NCBI GenBank assembly: GCA_029747015.1
Contig: JAKOGI010001545.1
Location: 120,001 to 184,000 of the forward strand
DNA: 64,000 nt
Direction of reading: 5' to 3'
Origin: Carnegiea gigantea
Lineage: Eukaryota > Streptophyta > Magnoliopsida > Caryophyllales > Cactaceae
The notes below the pieces were generated by a model that worked only from the letters and a program-made list of their open reading frames with translations, had not been told where the DNA came from and did not search any database. Of this stretch, positions 11,090-22,890 are shown piece by piece. The position numbers and the translations under genes are program-made. How positions within the stretch are numbered: position 1 is the stretch's first letter; every line of letters starts with the position of its first letter.

Positions 11090-12235
11090 GTTAGCGAAAC
11101 AAAGGGGAGATGGAAATGAAATAGGGTTTAAAGTATGTGGGACAAACTTTATGCAACTTAATGGAGTATGAATTATGGATTCTTCATTGGAAAAAAAAAG
11201 AACATTGCTGGGGGAATTTGGAGAATATTAGGGTTTGATATCGTGGAATTTTGATGGGTGCGTATATTTTCGAATTTGAAATGATTTAGCATAAGAATAG
11301 AATGTTAGAAGTAATTTTTCTAATAATATGCTGGAAGCAATAATAAATAAATATATTTGAGTTTGGAATTTACAATCCTAACCAAAATGGCAGTAATATG
11401 AAGTATTAGTTAAGTTATTTTTGATTTATTGACCTACATATTCAAAGATAGCTTAATACGAGTTGTTGCAGATAAATTACTAGGAAATGCGTAACCATTA
11501 ACCTTTATATAGGGCATGTTCAACTACCAGGATGCAATGAGGAGCAACAACGAATTGTGTCAAAGTACATCTATTCGTAGTAAGGGGCAATGAGCAACTC
11601 TAAGAAAGAGTTGTATGTACTTCTAATATTGAGATGACACTTACACTCTTTTTTTCTTTGTTCGTTTTTTGAAGACTTTGGTTGAATTCTTGATATGGTA
11701 CTCTAGAGATTAATAATTACCACTCTATTTCTTTTATTTTTAAACATATTGATTAATTTTATAGAAAACATATTTCAAATTTTCTTTTTATCATAAGAAA
11801 ATTCACGGATGAAAATTGAAAAAAACATACAATTTCTTTTTTTAAGAAAATGGAAAAAGACCATGCAATTTCTTATATTTTTGAGAATCTTCTGACGTTG
11901 ATGTTTCTAAAAGTATCAAAATAGCTGTTATCTCTGGAAAGTCAATAACGAATACAATTTTTTAGATAATTGCAATAACAAAGTTCAATAAATTGTGTGC
12001 AGACATCACAAGACCTAGTAGTAAATTTGCAAGGCTGCTGGAGAATCAACTACATTTCAATAGGGCCGTTAAGGTGTTTGGTTTGCTGCTTTATCATGGC
12101 GCATTTCTTCCCCTTTATCGTAAACTAATGCTCTTTTCTGCTCATCCTCAGCCATTCAAATTCAACTCTTTCCATACTATCAACATTTATATAAAGGATA
12201 AAAATTCATACAGTATTACAACTGGTAATTCTAAA

Positions 12236-12238
<3 letters not shown>
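11090..12238. other. AT-rich intergenic stretch, nothing recognised
   Basis: I see no gene, transposon end or RNA here. The only open reading frames are short and low in complexity. Confidence 0.5.
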
Positions 12239-12297
<59 letters not shown>

Positions 12298-12449
12298 GTG
12301 TGTGTGTCCGTGTGTATGTGTCTGTATCTGTGTCTGTATTTGTATATATGTATGTGTGTGCGTGTGTGCGTGTATCTGCATGTACACACACATATATACA
12401 CACACTCACACATATACATACACACATATACACATACATACAAACATAC

Positions 12450-12547
<98 letters not shown>

Positions 12548-12562
12548 TATATAATATATATA
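12239..12562. repeat. Compound microsatellite (AT)n-(TG)n-(CA)n-(AT)n
   Basis: A run of about 26 AT units is followed by TG/TCTG/TATG-rich sequence to about 12380, then CA/CATA/CATACA-rich sequence to about 12460, then about 50 AT units. The two halves are roughly reverse complements, so the whole can fold on itself. Long Tyr/Ile/Thr/His reading frames over it are translation artefacts. Confidence 0.95.
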
Positions 12563-12985
12563 ACCAAAGTCAGATATTCCAAAGGCCACCCTTCATGAAA
12601 TGCGATTACTGTAAGTTGATGAAAAAGGGGCCTTCAATCTAGGCCTAAAATTCTTATGCTTCTTTCCAAAAATTCAATTTAGCACGTCAAATTCCATTGT
12701 CCTTGTATTTGGGTTGCCACTTGGCCCCACCTAACTGCATGGATGAAAGGATTATATTCCTCTGTATTTTATCGCCTACCAGGAACTAATGGAATCAGAA
12801 CAAATGTAGGGTAGAAGGGAAAGTGAACCATTAGCATACACAAGAATATATACTTTGTAGGATTTGGGAATATATAATAGTGCAACATAAATATCAAGAC
12901 ATGAATCACATGATTTAAACTTAAAAACAATAACAATTACAATAGCAGATTCTCTTTTTAACCGTAGGAGTGGATCTAGACATAT

Positions 12986-12987
<2 letters not shown>

Positions 12988-13047
<60 letters not shown>
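12988..13047. repeat. AT microsatellite
   Basis: About 29 uninterrupted AT units in otherwise unremarkable intergenic DNA. Confidence 0.95.
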
Positions 13048-13050
<3 letters not shown>

Positions 13051-13189
13051 CTAGTCATTGTAGGGGTTTCCATATATATTAAACTAACCAAATTCAAAAT
13101 ATGGATCATTGAAATTTTTTAAGACTAGGAGTGTCTGCCCCACAACTCCACATAGATTCACCTATGCTTTTAGGATTTGGGAAATGGAG

Positions 13190-15062
13190 ATTTAAGTTTA
13201 GGTAAATTTATCCACATAAGCAAATAGACTCACTTAGATTAGAATCATAATTTTTCGTAGAAAATGTTAAAATGAATTACAATTTTGAATTGAATTACTT
13301 TTGTCAATTCGAATAGTTAATTTGTATTTTTTGTTTTTCCGATTGTTGATACTCATGTAAAGGCAAACCAATACATTATTGGAACTAAAGAGAACAAACA
13401 ATAACCCAACAAAGAGATAAAAAGGTCGGAAAATACTCCATAGACAACAAGAAAACCCCCTCAGTCATAAATAATTTAAGAATCCAGGGCTAAATTGTGA
13501 TAGGCTACTATACTTGAAAGTGTAGGAAGAGCATCAGTCTATTCTTCAAGGATGACTCTGCCTCCCTCGATTGAATACCACGTGAAAGTGGACTGACCAA
13601 GGCTATCTCTACATCCAAACTCTCATTGTCTCTATTTTTTAATCACTGATTGATGTGCGAGGAGACTATGAACTGCAATACATACATCATGCCATCACAA
13701 CAACATAGGTGGGCTATCTAGATTGCTCCATATGCCAAACCTTGATCATGCCGACTTTGTATAAAAGTGCATTTTCTACTCCAAACAATACTCATGACCT
13801 TTCCTTGCAAAATTTTGAGGCATTTTCTACTCCAAAATTTCCAGATTCTTACTCCCTGCCTACTTAATTGTAGATGTAATGTGAGGGTTGAACAAGGCAA
13901 GCTCAGTCAATTACTGTACATTGGAAAGCACACTGGGTAAACACCCCTTTGCAAATGAATCCATGTTCCAGGGGTACAATAACACCTCCAAACGGATTAT
14001 GATCTCAGACCACATCATATAATCCTTAAGATTCCATAATGCCCCACCAAGAATTAATCCTCATCTTTGCTTGCTTCAGTCTCCTGTGACTTCTTTAGAG
14101 ATCTTTTAATTCTCCTAAAACTTGCTTTTTCATTATCCACCACTACAAAGCCCAACAATTTACTAATATTGGCTAGCTCTTTTTGGCTCTCTGTAGTCTG
14201 AACAATTTCACTTCCAATTTGCAATTGAGCTTGGTTTTTGGTGCTGACTCAATCTTCTTCTCGAGAGTTGTTTTGGTTTCTCCCTTTCTCTCTTGCCTCA
14301 TGTGCTCGTTCAAATTCCCTTGAGTTGGATTATTCATCAACTCAAAATCTGGTGACCTTTCATGTTCACTACTGCTTATAGTTTGGTGAATTCAAGTTAC
14401 GTTCCTTCAATGGATTCTCCCAAAATTCCAAAGTTTGGAGGCGGGGAGTATTAGTATCTAAATTATTAGCCCCATTAATTACTTCTTTCTCGAAACGAGA
14501 TGGTTGTTGCTCCACATCCTCCAACTCTTGATGTGCTGATGCAGTTTCCAAAGGGTGTAAATGCTGTGACAATTAAAATTTCTTCTGAATAGCCATTTTT
14601 GGCTAAAGTACACTGTGTTGGTCTTAGATGGAGAATGGATAGTTACTTGGCACTTACAATGCTTGGAAGTTAGAAAGTATTAGCATGTTACTCATGAATC
14701 CATTCCAAATGCATTAGTATAATGGGAGATTAGATGTAATCAACTTTGTAATGCAAACAAGTTTACAATTGTGCTTTCATTACCTTATTTAATTGTATGA
14801 GAATATTGCAATAAAAAAACTATTTTGTAATTATGATTAACACAAACTAAGTAATCACGAGTGCATTGCAAAGTTAATTGCATTATATTATCATTACATT
14901 ACGTCCAACTAAACATCACATAACATCATTTTTATAAGGTAGTTTTATCCAAGTAAGCAAAGAAACTCACTCAGATAAAATTTTCTTTGAAAATTCTTTA
15001 ATGTATTACAATGATTTGAAGTCAATTACTTCTATCAATTCAAATAGCTGGTACTTGCAACA
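13190..15062. repeat. Intergenic block bounded by a diverged direct repeat
   Basis: About 130 bp at 13194-13325 reappear, diverged, at 14930-15062: both read CCA.(A/T)AAGCAAA.A(G/A)ACTCACT.AGAT and then GAATTACTT.T.TCAATTC. A second pair is ACTCATGAATCCATTC at about 14690 and 15070. Between them the minus strand holds short open segments (for example 14369-14572 and about 14060-14370) that are hydrophilic and Lys/Glu rich but frameshifted. This could be a decayed retroelement; I recognise no domain. Confidence 0.35.
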
Positions 15063-15392
15063 CTTAATTTACTCATGAATCCATTCATAATGCATCGACA
15101 ATATTTTTATAAAATGGAACCATACATTTTTCTATTTATGAATGAAATTACTCCCTACACTATCATGATAAATGTTTGAAAATTTAAGGTTGGGTTGATA
15201 AATAAAAAATAAAGATTGGGTGCATGAGTCACATATATAGAGCGTGCACCATGCAAAAAGTTTTCAGTAGTTTATAAACATAAATAGTTGTCATAGACAG
15301 CGCTCTTTTTCGATATGATCTGTCATAATTTACATTGAATTCTTTTTGTCATTAAATAAGTTGCACGTATATAATCTCCAGTACATGTTTAA

Positions 15393-15724
15393 TGGACCTG
15401 ATAAATGGGTCATTCGGTTCGAGTATGGGTCCGGTCAAGTTTGGATCGGGTCATGTTCGGATTAAGTGACATTTCGGATTGCTTCGATTTGGGTCGGGTA
15501 TAGTTCGGCTCGGGTCGATTTCAGGTCAACCAATTTTTGGTCAAATACGCTCGTCATGCCAAAACAAGTAAGTTTGTAGAAAACTTCGGTCGGATATGGT
15601 TCGGTTCACGTCAATTCGGATTTCGGGTCTACTTTCGGGTGAGCATATTTCGGATGTCGGGTTAAGTAGGGATCCGGTTCGTTCGATTTGGGTTTCGAAT
15701 CTCAAGTAAGTTTTGCCAGATCTA
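15393..15724. mobile_element. hAT-type MITE
   Basis: The left end is TGGACCTGATAAA; the right end on the minus strand is TAGATCTGGCAAA. Eight-base flanks are ATGTTTAA (15385-15392) and ATTTTTAA (15725-15732), 7 of 8 identical. The 332-bp interior is rich in GGGTC/TTCGG words like the other hAT copies in the window. No coding capacity. Confidence 0.75.
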
Positions 15725-15962
15725 ATTTTTAAATGATTGAAATGAAACAAATTCTGAAAACTAAAATTTAGAGCCCAAATTCAGTTCACATTTATATATG
15801 AATCCGTGCACCTTTATTTATGCTGTAGAAGGGTCATAATTAGAAACGAATACAACTATTAACAACGAGGCGTATACGATGGATCTTCCACAGCAATTCG
15901 GATAATTTGCTAACGACAAATTGAGAGTACCTTATAGTGAAGTACGTTATGGCGACAAGCAT

Positions 15963-16030
15963 ACATCCATGCATACTGCATATCCATGTGTCAAGCACAT
16001 CCATGCATACTGCATATCCATGTGTCAAGC
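15963..16030. repeat. Exact 34-bp tandem duplication
   Basis: Two identical 34-bp units (15963-15996 and 15997-16030) starting ACATCCATGCATACTGC and ending GTGTCAAGC. Their identity suggests a recent event. The second unit overlaps the left target duplication of the adjacent SINE. Confidence 0.95.
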
Positions 16031-16034
16031 ACTT

Positions 16035-16262
16035 TCTATTGAAGATGTTTTAGTTTGATAGGCAAGGACTCCACCTCCTATACTTTCTACCCGGTTCGAT
16101 CATGGGGGAGCATATGTTGTCTCTTTCTCAGGGTGGGTCTAGATAATTTTGTACTATGGCATTTCCTCCTCTCCAGCCCATTGCCGTCAATTAATGACTC
16201 CTAAGATAGAGATCCGATGGACTAGATGTATTTATCCTTATTATTTTTTTTTTAAAAAAAAA
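16035..16262 (+). mobile_element. SINE-type retroposon with 13-bp target duplication
   Basis: A 13-bp direct repeat GTGTCAAGCACTT flanks the element exactly (16022-16034 and 16263-16275). It is about 228 bp long, ends in T-rich sequence and a short poly-A run just before the right repeat, and has a tRNA B-box-like GGTTCGATCAT about 60 bp from its 5' end (near 16093). The A-box is not convincing. Short length, A-tail, B-box and perfect target duplication together fit a tRNA-derived SINE mobilised by a LINE. Confidence 0.72.
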
Positions 16263-16822
16263 GTGTCAAGCACTTCTTGCGGTGCAAAATGGGGCTAATC
16301 ACCACACGTACCAACAAGTTCACCACTAAGAGTATTTCCAGTGGGAGTTCCATTTTGTGGAACTCTGGCATGCCATGTCAGCATAAGTTCCACAGTTCTG
16401 GAACTTGCATTTCTTCATTTTCCCTGCCAATGGAACTCATTTCAGTACAAATAATTTAATATTTATTGATGGAGCCCACAACTAAACATATTTTATTTGT
16501 TTTATGTTGTCAAATTTGTTTTTGCATATTGGGTTTTGTATAAGTTAAAAATAAATTTTATTTTCCGGATGAAAAAATATGTAACTTATGTTTCCGGAAA
16601 ACGTATTAATTTATTTTGAAGTATCTAAAAATTGATAAGTTAAGTTGTATCGGTTGAACGATTGAAAGCATACGGAATATAATGTAGAATGCAATTAATA
16701 CAAACGCAAATATGGGGATTGACATTGAAGAAAATTACAACCCGAGTGTTCGATATTTAAAACACTAATTTAGATGACGAAAAAAAATACAACACAAGTG
16801 AATGACGAGTAACCCTTAACAC

Positions 16823-17050
16823 CTATGGTTGTGAGCTTTGTCGCGCTCTATGTCGATTCCATATTTCCTCGATAAGGTATGATTGGAGACGTGCATGTAG
16901 TGTTGGGTCATAAATTTGTGCTACTCTACGGAGGTAGGCAGTATAGCACGGATGATGGCCCTGTTGGACATTTGGTTGCAGAGTGTTGTCCTCGACATCA
17001 TCATAGTTGAAAGCAAGGTCATACGAATCTCCTTCGTCCTCGACGATCAT
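16823..17050 (-). pseudogene. PIF/Harbinger transposase (Plant_tran type), C-terminal remnant
   Basis: The 75-residue open segment begins MIVEDEGDSYDLAFNYDD, and later has HARLQSYLIEEIWNRH. This is the characteristic C-terminus of plant Harbinger-type transposases, in which a NMIVEDE motif precedes FNYE and an L..DL.EH.W block. The upstream catalytic domain cannot be found in the flanking 1.3 kb. It stops normally at 16823. It is the only coding remnant in the element that surrounds it. Confidence 0.7.
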
Positions 17051-18043
17051 GTTGTAAAGAAGAACAAAAAATATTAAATTTAGTAATCATGCATTTAAAT
17101 TCTAAGTAACACATATTTAAATTCTAATTTCTAAACATACCAACTTTAGCTACATATTGAACTACTTCATATTCTACCATATTCTTGCATATTTCTTACC
17201 AACCAAATATTTTTTTTTAAACAAAAAATAGCACACACTTCATTTGTAATAACATATTTTTAAAAAGAGCAAACCATATTAATTTTTAAACATTTGAATT
17301 GTAATTGCCAAACATGCTAACTTTTACTCATTTCTAATCACACTCACAATTTGTAACATATTTTCAATGATAACAAACCATATTAATTTTTGTCATTAGG
17401 CACTTCAAATTCTAACTAACAAATACCTAAATTCTAATTTCTAAATATTTCAACTCTAATTTCTAAACATTATCATGCTTACTTTTTTACATCAATCTTA
17501 TCAATTACAAATTAATCATACCAAATTTTCTTACATATTTCTTACCCTATCATTTTTTGTGTCTTTACAAAATAAAACATTCACACATTCAATTTCTAAC
17601 ATATTGTAAACAACAACAAAATTAATTTCTAAAATCAAGCATTTAATAAATTGTAAGTAACAAATATTTAATAAATTTCTAAAATCAAGCATTCAACAAA
17701 AACTTTGAATTACTTACAATTGCCTTCACTTCACTTTAGTCTTCAACTTAATGAAAAACTCCAAAATATGTCTACAAAATTCTACAAAACAGAATATATT
17801 AGTTACAATACCAAAGTAAAATTATTTTTATAAAACTAAAACCAACTACATAACAATTATTATTACTTACCCAAATTTGAGCCTCTTGCAACTTCAATTT
17901 CTTCCAAATTTCATAAAATTCAAAATTACAACAATAATTGCAAAATTAGATTTGAGAGTGAGAGAGAAAGGTAGACGAATTTTTGCAAAAATGTTGGATG
18001 TATTTATAAAGAACAAAATTTAACCCAAAAAAAAAATTTACTA

Positions 18044-18095
18044 GGCCAAAGTAGCCGTTGGACATCATATCCCATGTCCAACGGCTACTTTGGCC
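18044..18095. other. Perfect 22-bp inverted repeat with 8-nt loop
   Basis: The left arm 18044-18065 (GGCCAAAGTAGCCGTTGGAC...) is exactly complementary to the right arm 18074-18095, with loop CATATCCC. It lies inside the Harbinger element about 260 bp from its right end, on the promoter side of the minus-strand transposase. Confidence 0.95.
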
Positions 18096-18502
18096 CACTT
18101 CCCAAGCCCAGGCCCCCGTCCCTAGCTTTTCCTTTTTTTTAATTTTCCATCAAAACGCGTTACTTCACGTATAACTGCCATGCAAAACGCGTTTCACTCC
18201 GTTAGAAGACAAAAAAAATAGAACGCAGGGCAGCACGCCTGGCCAGTCTGCCACGCGTGTACCTGCCCCATGTCCCCCACTGCCACAATCTCCACGACAA
18301 GCATGTAACACGCGGGACCCACCTCTTCCCTCCCGTTCCATCCGCTGCTAGTGCTCTAATAAGTAATAATGCATGAAATGTCAGTCTCTAATGATTCATT
18401 ACTTTCCTCATAAATTAAAGTATTGAAAAGGACTCATCATGCTTTCCGTTTTCAGTATGAAAAATCACTATTCTTTCATGGTCATTATTATACAATTTAT
18501 TA

Positions 18503-19644
18503 AGACCCTGTTTGACAAACAGCTGTTAACTGTTAGCTGTTTGTATTAACTGTTAGTTGTTAGCTGTTTGAGTTAGCTGTTTGAATTAGCTATTTGTTGA
18601 AAAATTGTTTGGTAAAATTAGCTGTTTTTGATAAAGCTGTGAGGCCAAAAAACTAATTCTTTAAAAAACTCTTCCAAAAAACTCATTGAATAGCTTTTTG
18701 GGTGCAAAAAGAACTTTTTGAAGTATTAGCTGTTTGATTCTGGTCAAAAAGCTCTTTGAAGTGTTTGGTTGACTAGCTTTTTAGATTAACTTTTCATACC
18801 CAAAAAGCTCTTTTATAAAAAGCTCTTTGGGATAGCTTCTTCAAAGAGCTTTTTGATGTTACTATTACAATGACCATACTAACCTTATAATTTGAACAAA
18901 TTTACATTAAATGTCATTCACAAATGATATTCCCGAATATTGGATGCTTATGCTTTAAATTTTTCAATTTGTTTTTTTCTCATTTGGGACAAGAGTTGTG
19001 GATGGTCATGATGTTGAAGATAATACTTTTAATTTTAACGCTTTCTTAATTTAACAAATAATTTATGTTAGTTAGTCTTATATGATATATAAATATTTTT
19101 TATGTCACATAATTTCAATTGCTATTAAAAAAAAGAAAACATTTAACATTAAAAGGATATTTTGATAATACATACTACAATTAGGAAAAAGTATAAATGT
19201 AATTTTATATATCACATAATCTTAATTCATAATTCATATCGAAAAGAAAAATAAATATCCAATGAAAAATTATTTTGTTAGAAAAATAATGAAATTGAGT
19301 AATGGGCATAAGTGAAATTTTATCAAATAACTTTGTTAGAAACAGTTAACTTTACCAAATATTTTTTTTCACAAACAGGTAATGCAATCAGCTAAGTCAA
19401 ACAACTAATGCAATCAGCTAACAGCTAGCAGCTAATACAGTAAGCTAGCAGCTAACAGCTAATAGCTGATTGCCAAATAGGAAGCTTTTTCAAATTAGCT
19501 TTTTAGATCCAAAAAACTCTTCTAAAAAACTTTGTCTCTAAACACTCAGATTAACTTTTTAACTTGGTTAAATAGCTAATTTTGGCCAAAAAAGCTCTTT
19601 TTGATCAAAAAGCTCTTCAAAAAGGTGTTTGCCAAACACCCCTA
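18503..19644. repeat. Composite MITE-like block related to 9836-10171
   Basis: The left side, CCCTGTTTGACAAACAGC with repeated TTAGCTGTTTG words, is the reverse of the right end of the 9836-10171 MITE. The right side ends AAAGGTGTTTGCCAAACACC. A second related stretch starts near 19334. The middle (18857-19333) is AT-rich. No matching target duplication was found, so it may be two nested or rearranged copies. Confidence 0.5.
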
Positions 19645-20984
19645 AGAGGATTTGAATCTACATACCTAATGCTATGAAGGCCGATTCTCCTTTTCTTATG
19701 TCTTCGCTCCCAATGTCTCCGCTATCTCATCCAACATTCAATTCTTGTTATGATAGTGGTAGTGACTGTTGTTATTTTTTAGTTATTAGTGTCATAGCTA
19801 TTGTGAGTTTCTTAGATTATATTAGCACTCAGGTTTCACGTTTGTACAAAACTACCACCCATGGATTTTTATGTTCAAGTGTACCACTCAACTTTTATTT
19901 TATTGTCACAATTATAGCCACATGCCCTAACCGGCTATTATAGGTTCATTCAATTTTTCTTTTTTTTTTTTTTTAGTTTAAACAAGGTGAGCAGAGTGAA
20001 GAGAGGAAAAACAAGATGCCCATCATGACCATTGTCATCTTTACATCCCTCGTGTCCACTCGTCTTACAAGCATTGGTTGATGAATTCCCAGGAACAGGT
20101 TGTCCTCCAGCCTCTGTTGTTTTGTTCAGCAAACAATGACCGAAGCATTGCTCAGATGGGCAAGCATATACCTCCATTTTTGGAAAACAAGGGAAAATAT
20201 GCCAATGTAATTATTGGCAGTTTTGCATTTTTTGGTCAATACCAGCAAACTAATTTTTGGCCACCCTTTCAATTCAGGCATAAAAGACAACATCATAATT
20301 CTCGACCACCCTTTCTATGTACTGTTAATCAAAACGCCCAATGTCAGACTTTTAACTGTTATTGTAATTCTAAACCAACAACAACTAAATTGCTCATCAA
20401 TTGCTCATATTTAGTAGCCAAAATTGATGATTAATTAGGAATAGAGTTTCAAAATCTTGGTTTCGTGAAGTCCAGCAATCTCAAGCTTTTTCATTAGAAA
20501 TTTAGGTCTTATAGGGTTCCAATTACTGCAACGATTGTGATTTTGAAGTCAATCCTTTGGATTCAACTGAGTTTAATGATTAATATTGAGGGGAAAGGAT
20601 TTCGAAATCGGAGAGATAGGTTTTAAACCTTTGACGTCTGAAGGGGATGCGAAAACAAGAATATAAGTAGGGTGGACACCTTCTTGGAGGTTTTTTAAAA
20701 ATGTTTATTAAAAATGATGCTTGTTTAAACATTTTAAAAATAAATAAAAAATTATTATTTACTACCTACAGCTGGTCATGTGGGTATGGGGTGGTGAATG
20801 CAGACATAAAATAAAATTGAGTGGCAAACTTAAGCATTAAAAAAGATAAGTGGTATGGTATTTTTGAATAAAAATAAAACCTGAGAGGTAATATAATTCA
20901 AGAATTCTAGCTATTGCTATTGCAACTGCTCCTAGTCATTATTATTGTTATTAATGTTATTCTCCATTAGTGTTAAATTTTATA
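19645..20984. other. Intergenic stretch, no recognised gene
   Basis: Contains a minus-strand open segment (19950-20177) of unknown kind followed by a T15-type run on the plus strand. Nothing else is recognised. Confidence 0.4.
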
Positions 20985-22890
20985 TATAATTGGGCTTAAT
21001 AAAGCAAGTCATGCCCATATGCCATGAGATTTCAACCCAAAATCATTTAATTTTGGGCGGAAATTTTATTGACTATATACATTGCTCGCCTAAATAAGGT
21101 CAAAATTCTATAAAACTACACATGGTAGATCATAGTCTTTTTGAATAAGAGATTTTAAGTTCAATTCTCAGGCTGAGGCCCCTTAGTAAATTATAGACCT
21201 GGTAAAAATTGACCTGACTCGAAAACCTGACCCAAACCGGCCCAAAAATTTTGGGTTTTGAGCACGATTTTCTCGATCTTAACTCAAAATAAACTGAACC
21301 TGAAAAACCCGTAAATTAGTAGGTCAAACCTAACCCAACTTGAACCCACCCACTTGACTGGAATATTATATCCTTAGCTTTTTATTTTTCTCAAATTTGT
21401 CCCTCTTAGCAGTAATGGTTAGTCATTTCTATCTAATAGTTTAAAAAAATATTATATAACTATTGCATCTATTACAAATTGAACAATAATAACCTTATTT
21501 TTTTTCTCCATTCTCTAAAAATAATATCGTACACAACTTTTAAATAAAAAAAGTTAAAAATGGGTATAGAATTGTATGAAATAAATATCTAATCCTTAAA
21601 AAAAGTTAATTTAAAAGAAGACAAGTATTAAAGATGTGCAAGTCATACAATTATACACTTAAGTAAACAAATATGTCTAATTATTTTTTAAATTAATTAT
21701 TAATTTTTGATGTTATAATTAGAAGATAATATCTTGTACTTCTTTTATTCAATTTTATATGATTTTCGTTCTAACTAGTCTTGAACTATGATGCTTGCAA
21801 TAGGAAAACGGCTAGCGGTATTCGTATTGGGTTGACCCATTAATAAAGTTTTACCTGATTAGACATTGATAGGTTGGTTAATAAAAATATTAAATTATTA
21901 AATATGTTGTTAGCAACCAAACTCCTACAACCCATTAAAATGTTTTAGACAGGCTGTCCCATAAATGGCCGCCCCGCTATTAGCCTTCTTTCAATGTATG
22001 GGTTGATCTATCCAAAATTAAGTGAGGGTTGATTCTTTGCCCGTCAATACAAGATGTTCATATATTATAATAAAAAATTTGAATATTTTTAATTTTTTTT
22101 GAGAAATTATAATTATTATACCTTTTTATTAAATACTGACAATTTTGACTAATAAATATACGTAATTTTTGATTTTGAAACAAGAAAAATAACTTATAGA
22201 AAAGGTGCTCTAAACCCATTGGATTGATATGAAACTCGTAAAATTAAAATACACCCCTCTGTATTTTACCCGAACCCAAAATCCACCATACCTATATTTT
22301 ATCCGAATCCAAATACACCTGACTCGTACTTAAACCTGTCCGCCCGAACTGACAAGTCTAATAAATTATGCACCACGCATAGGGGGCCTTTATAGCATCA
22401 TCGCTTCAAATCGAAAGGGTATTCTTGTGATGTGGCTTGTTAGAATATAAAACTTATCCTTGTATCTTCAATCATCAGTTTAAACTTTTAATTAAGATGA
22501 TTTAAGAACACGTGATATGGTCCGCAAATAGATTGCTCTTAGATTTGTCACCGTCCCCTTTGGATCAATTGCATACGCCTTACTAGTAGACTGCATTTGA
22601 GGGGCAATGTTGGAGTTATAGAAAGTGGGCTCGTCCAACATTAAAAATTTAAGAAGCATTGAACATGTTTATAAGCAACTGAGTTACTCCATTCATTATC
22701 AATTGGTTTTGGGTTGGAATTTGGAACCTCATTGACTGTATGAATGGCTTGCCCAATTAAGGCCTGAAATCTATAAAATTGAACATGGTATTAAAGTTAT
22801 TTTGAGTGACAGGTCCCCAAGTTCAACTCTTGACAAGCCATATCGAATTATTGCACCAGTTATGGAGTGGCCTCTGAAGCATTAGCGTTA
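20985..22890 (+). repeat. Two diverged copies of an LTR/TRIM-like repeat, one split by a hAT element
   Basis: Sequence at about 21030-21193 continuing at 22361-22400 resembles about 22690-22880: both read GAATGGC/ACATTGC..GCC.AA.TAAGG, then ATCTATAAAA / TTCTATAAAA, and later ATTATGCACCA / ATTGCACCAG. The right copy begins near TGTTAGAATATAAAAC (22438). This looks like the direct-repeat layout of a small LTR element without coding sequence. Boundaries are uncertain. Confidence 0.38.
21194..22360. mobile_element. hAT-type non-autonomous element, 1.17 kb
   Basis: The left end is TAGACCTGGTAAAAATTG and the right end read inverted is TAGACTTGTCAGTTCGG. Eight-base flanks are GTAAATTA (21186-21193) and ATAAATTA (22361-22368). 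It splits a TRIM-like repeat whose two sides can be aligned across it. The ends are rich in CGACCC-type words and the middle is AT-rich; no transposase is seen. Confidence 0.78.

Larger units (their letters stand above)
16330..18356 (-). mobile_element. Decayed PIF/Harbinger transposon
   Basis: The ends GAGTATTTCCAGTGG and (inverted) GAGCACTAGCAGCGG match at 10 of 15 positions and are flanked by TAA on both sides (16327-16329 and 18357-18359), the target preference of PIF/Harbinger. Inside, on the minus strand, is the last part of a plant Harbinger transposase. Most of the rest is AT-rich with no coding sequence, so the catalytic DDE region has been lost or has decayed. A perfect hairpin sits near the right end. 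Confidence 0.78.

Noticed and set aside
11993..12642. Several overlapping reading frames of 60-180 codons rich in Tyr, Ile, His, Thr and Cys
   Set aside because: They are translations of AT, TG and CA microsatellite DNA on both strands.
19950..20177. 75-codon minus-strand frame with Cys-rich start, followed by an A-run
   Set aside because: Could be a retroposed gene fragment, but I recognise no family and see no target duplication.
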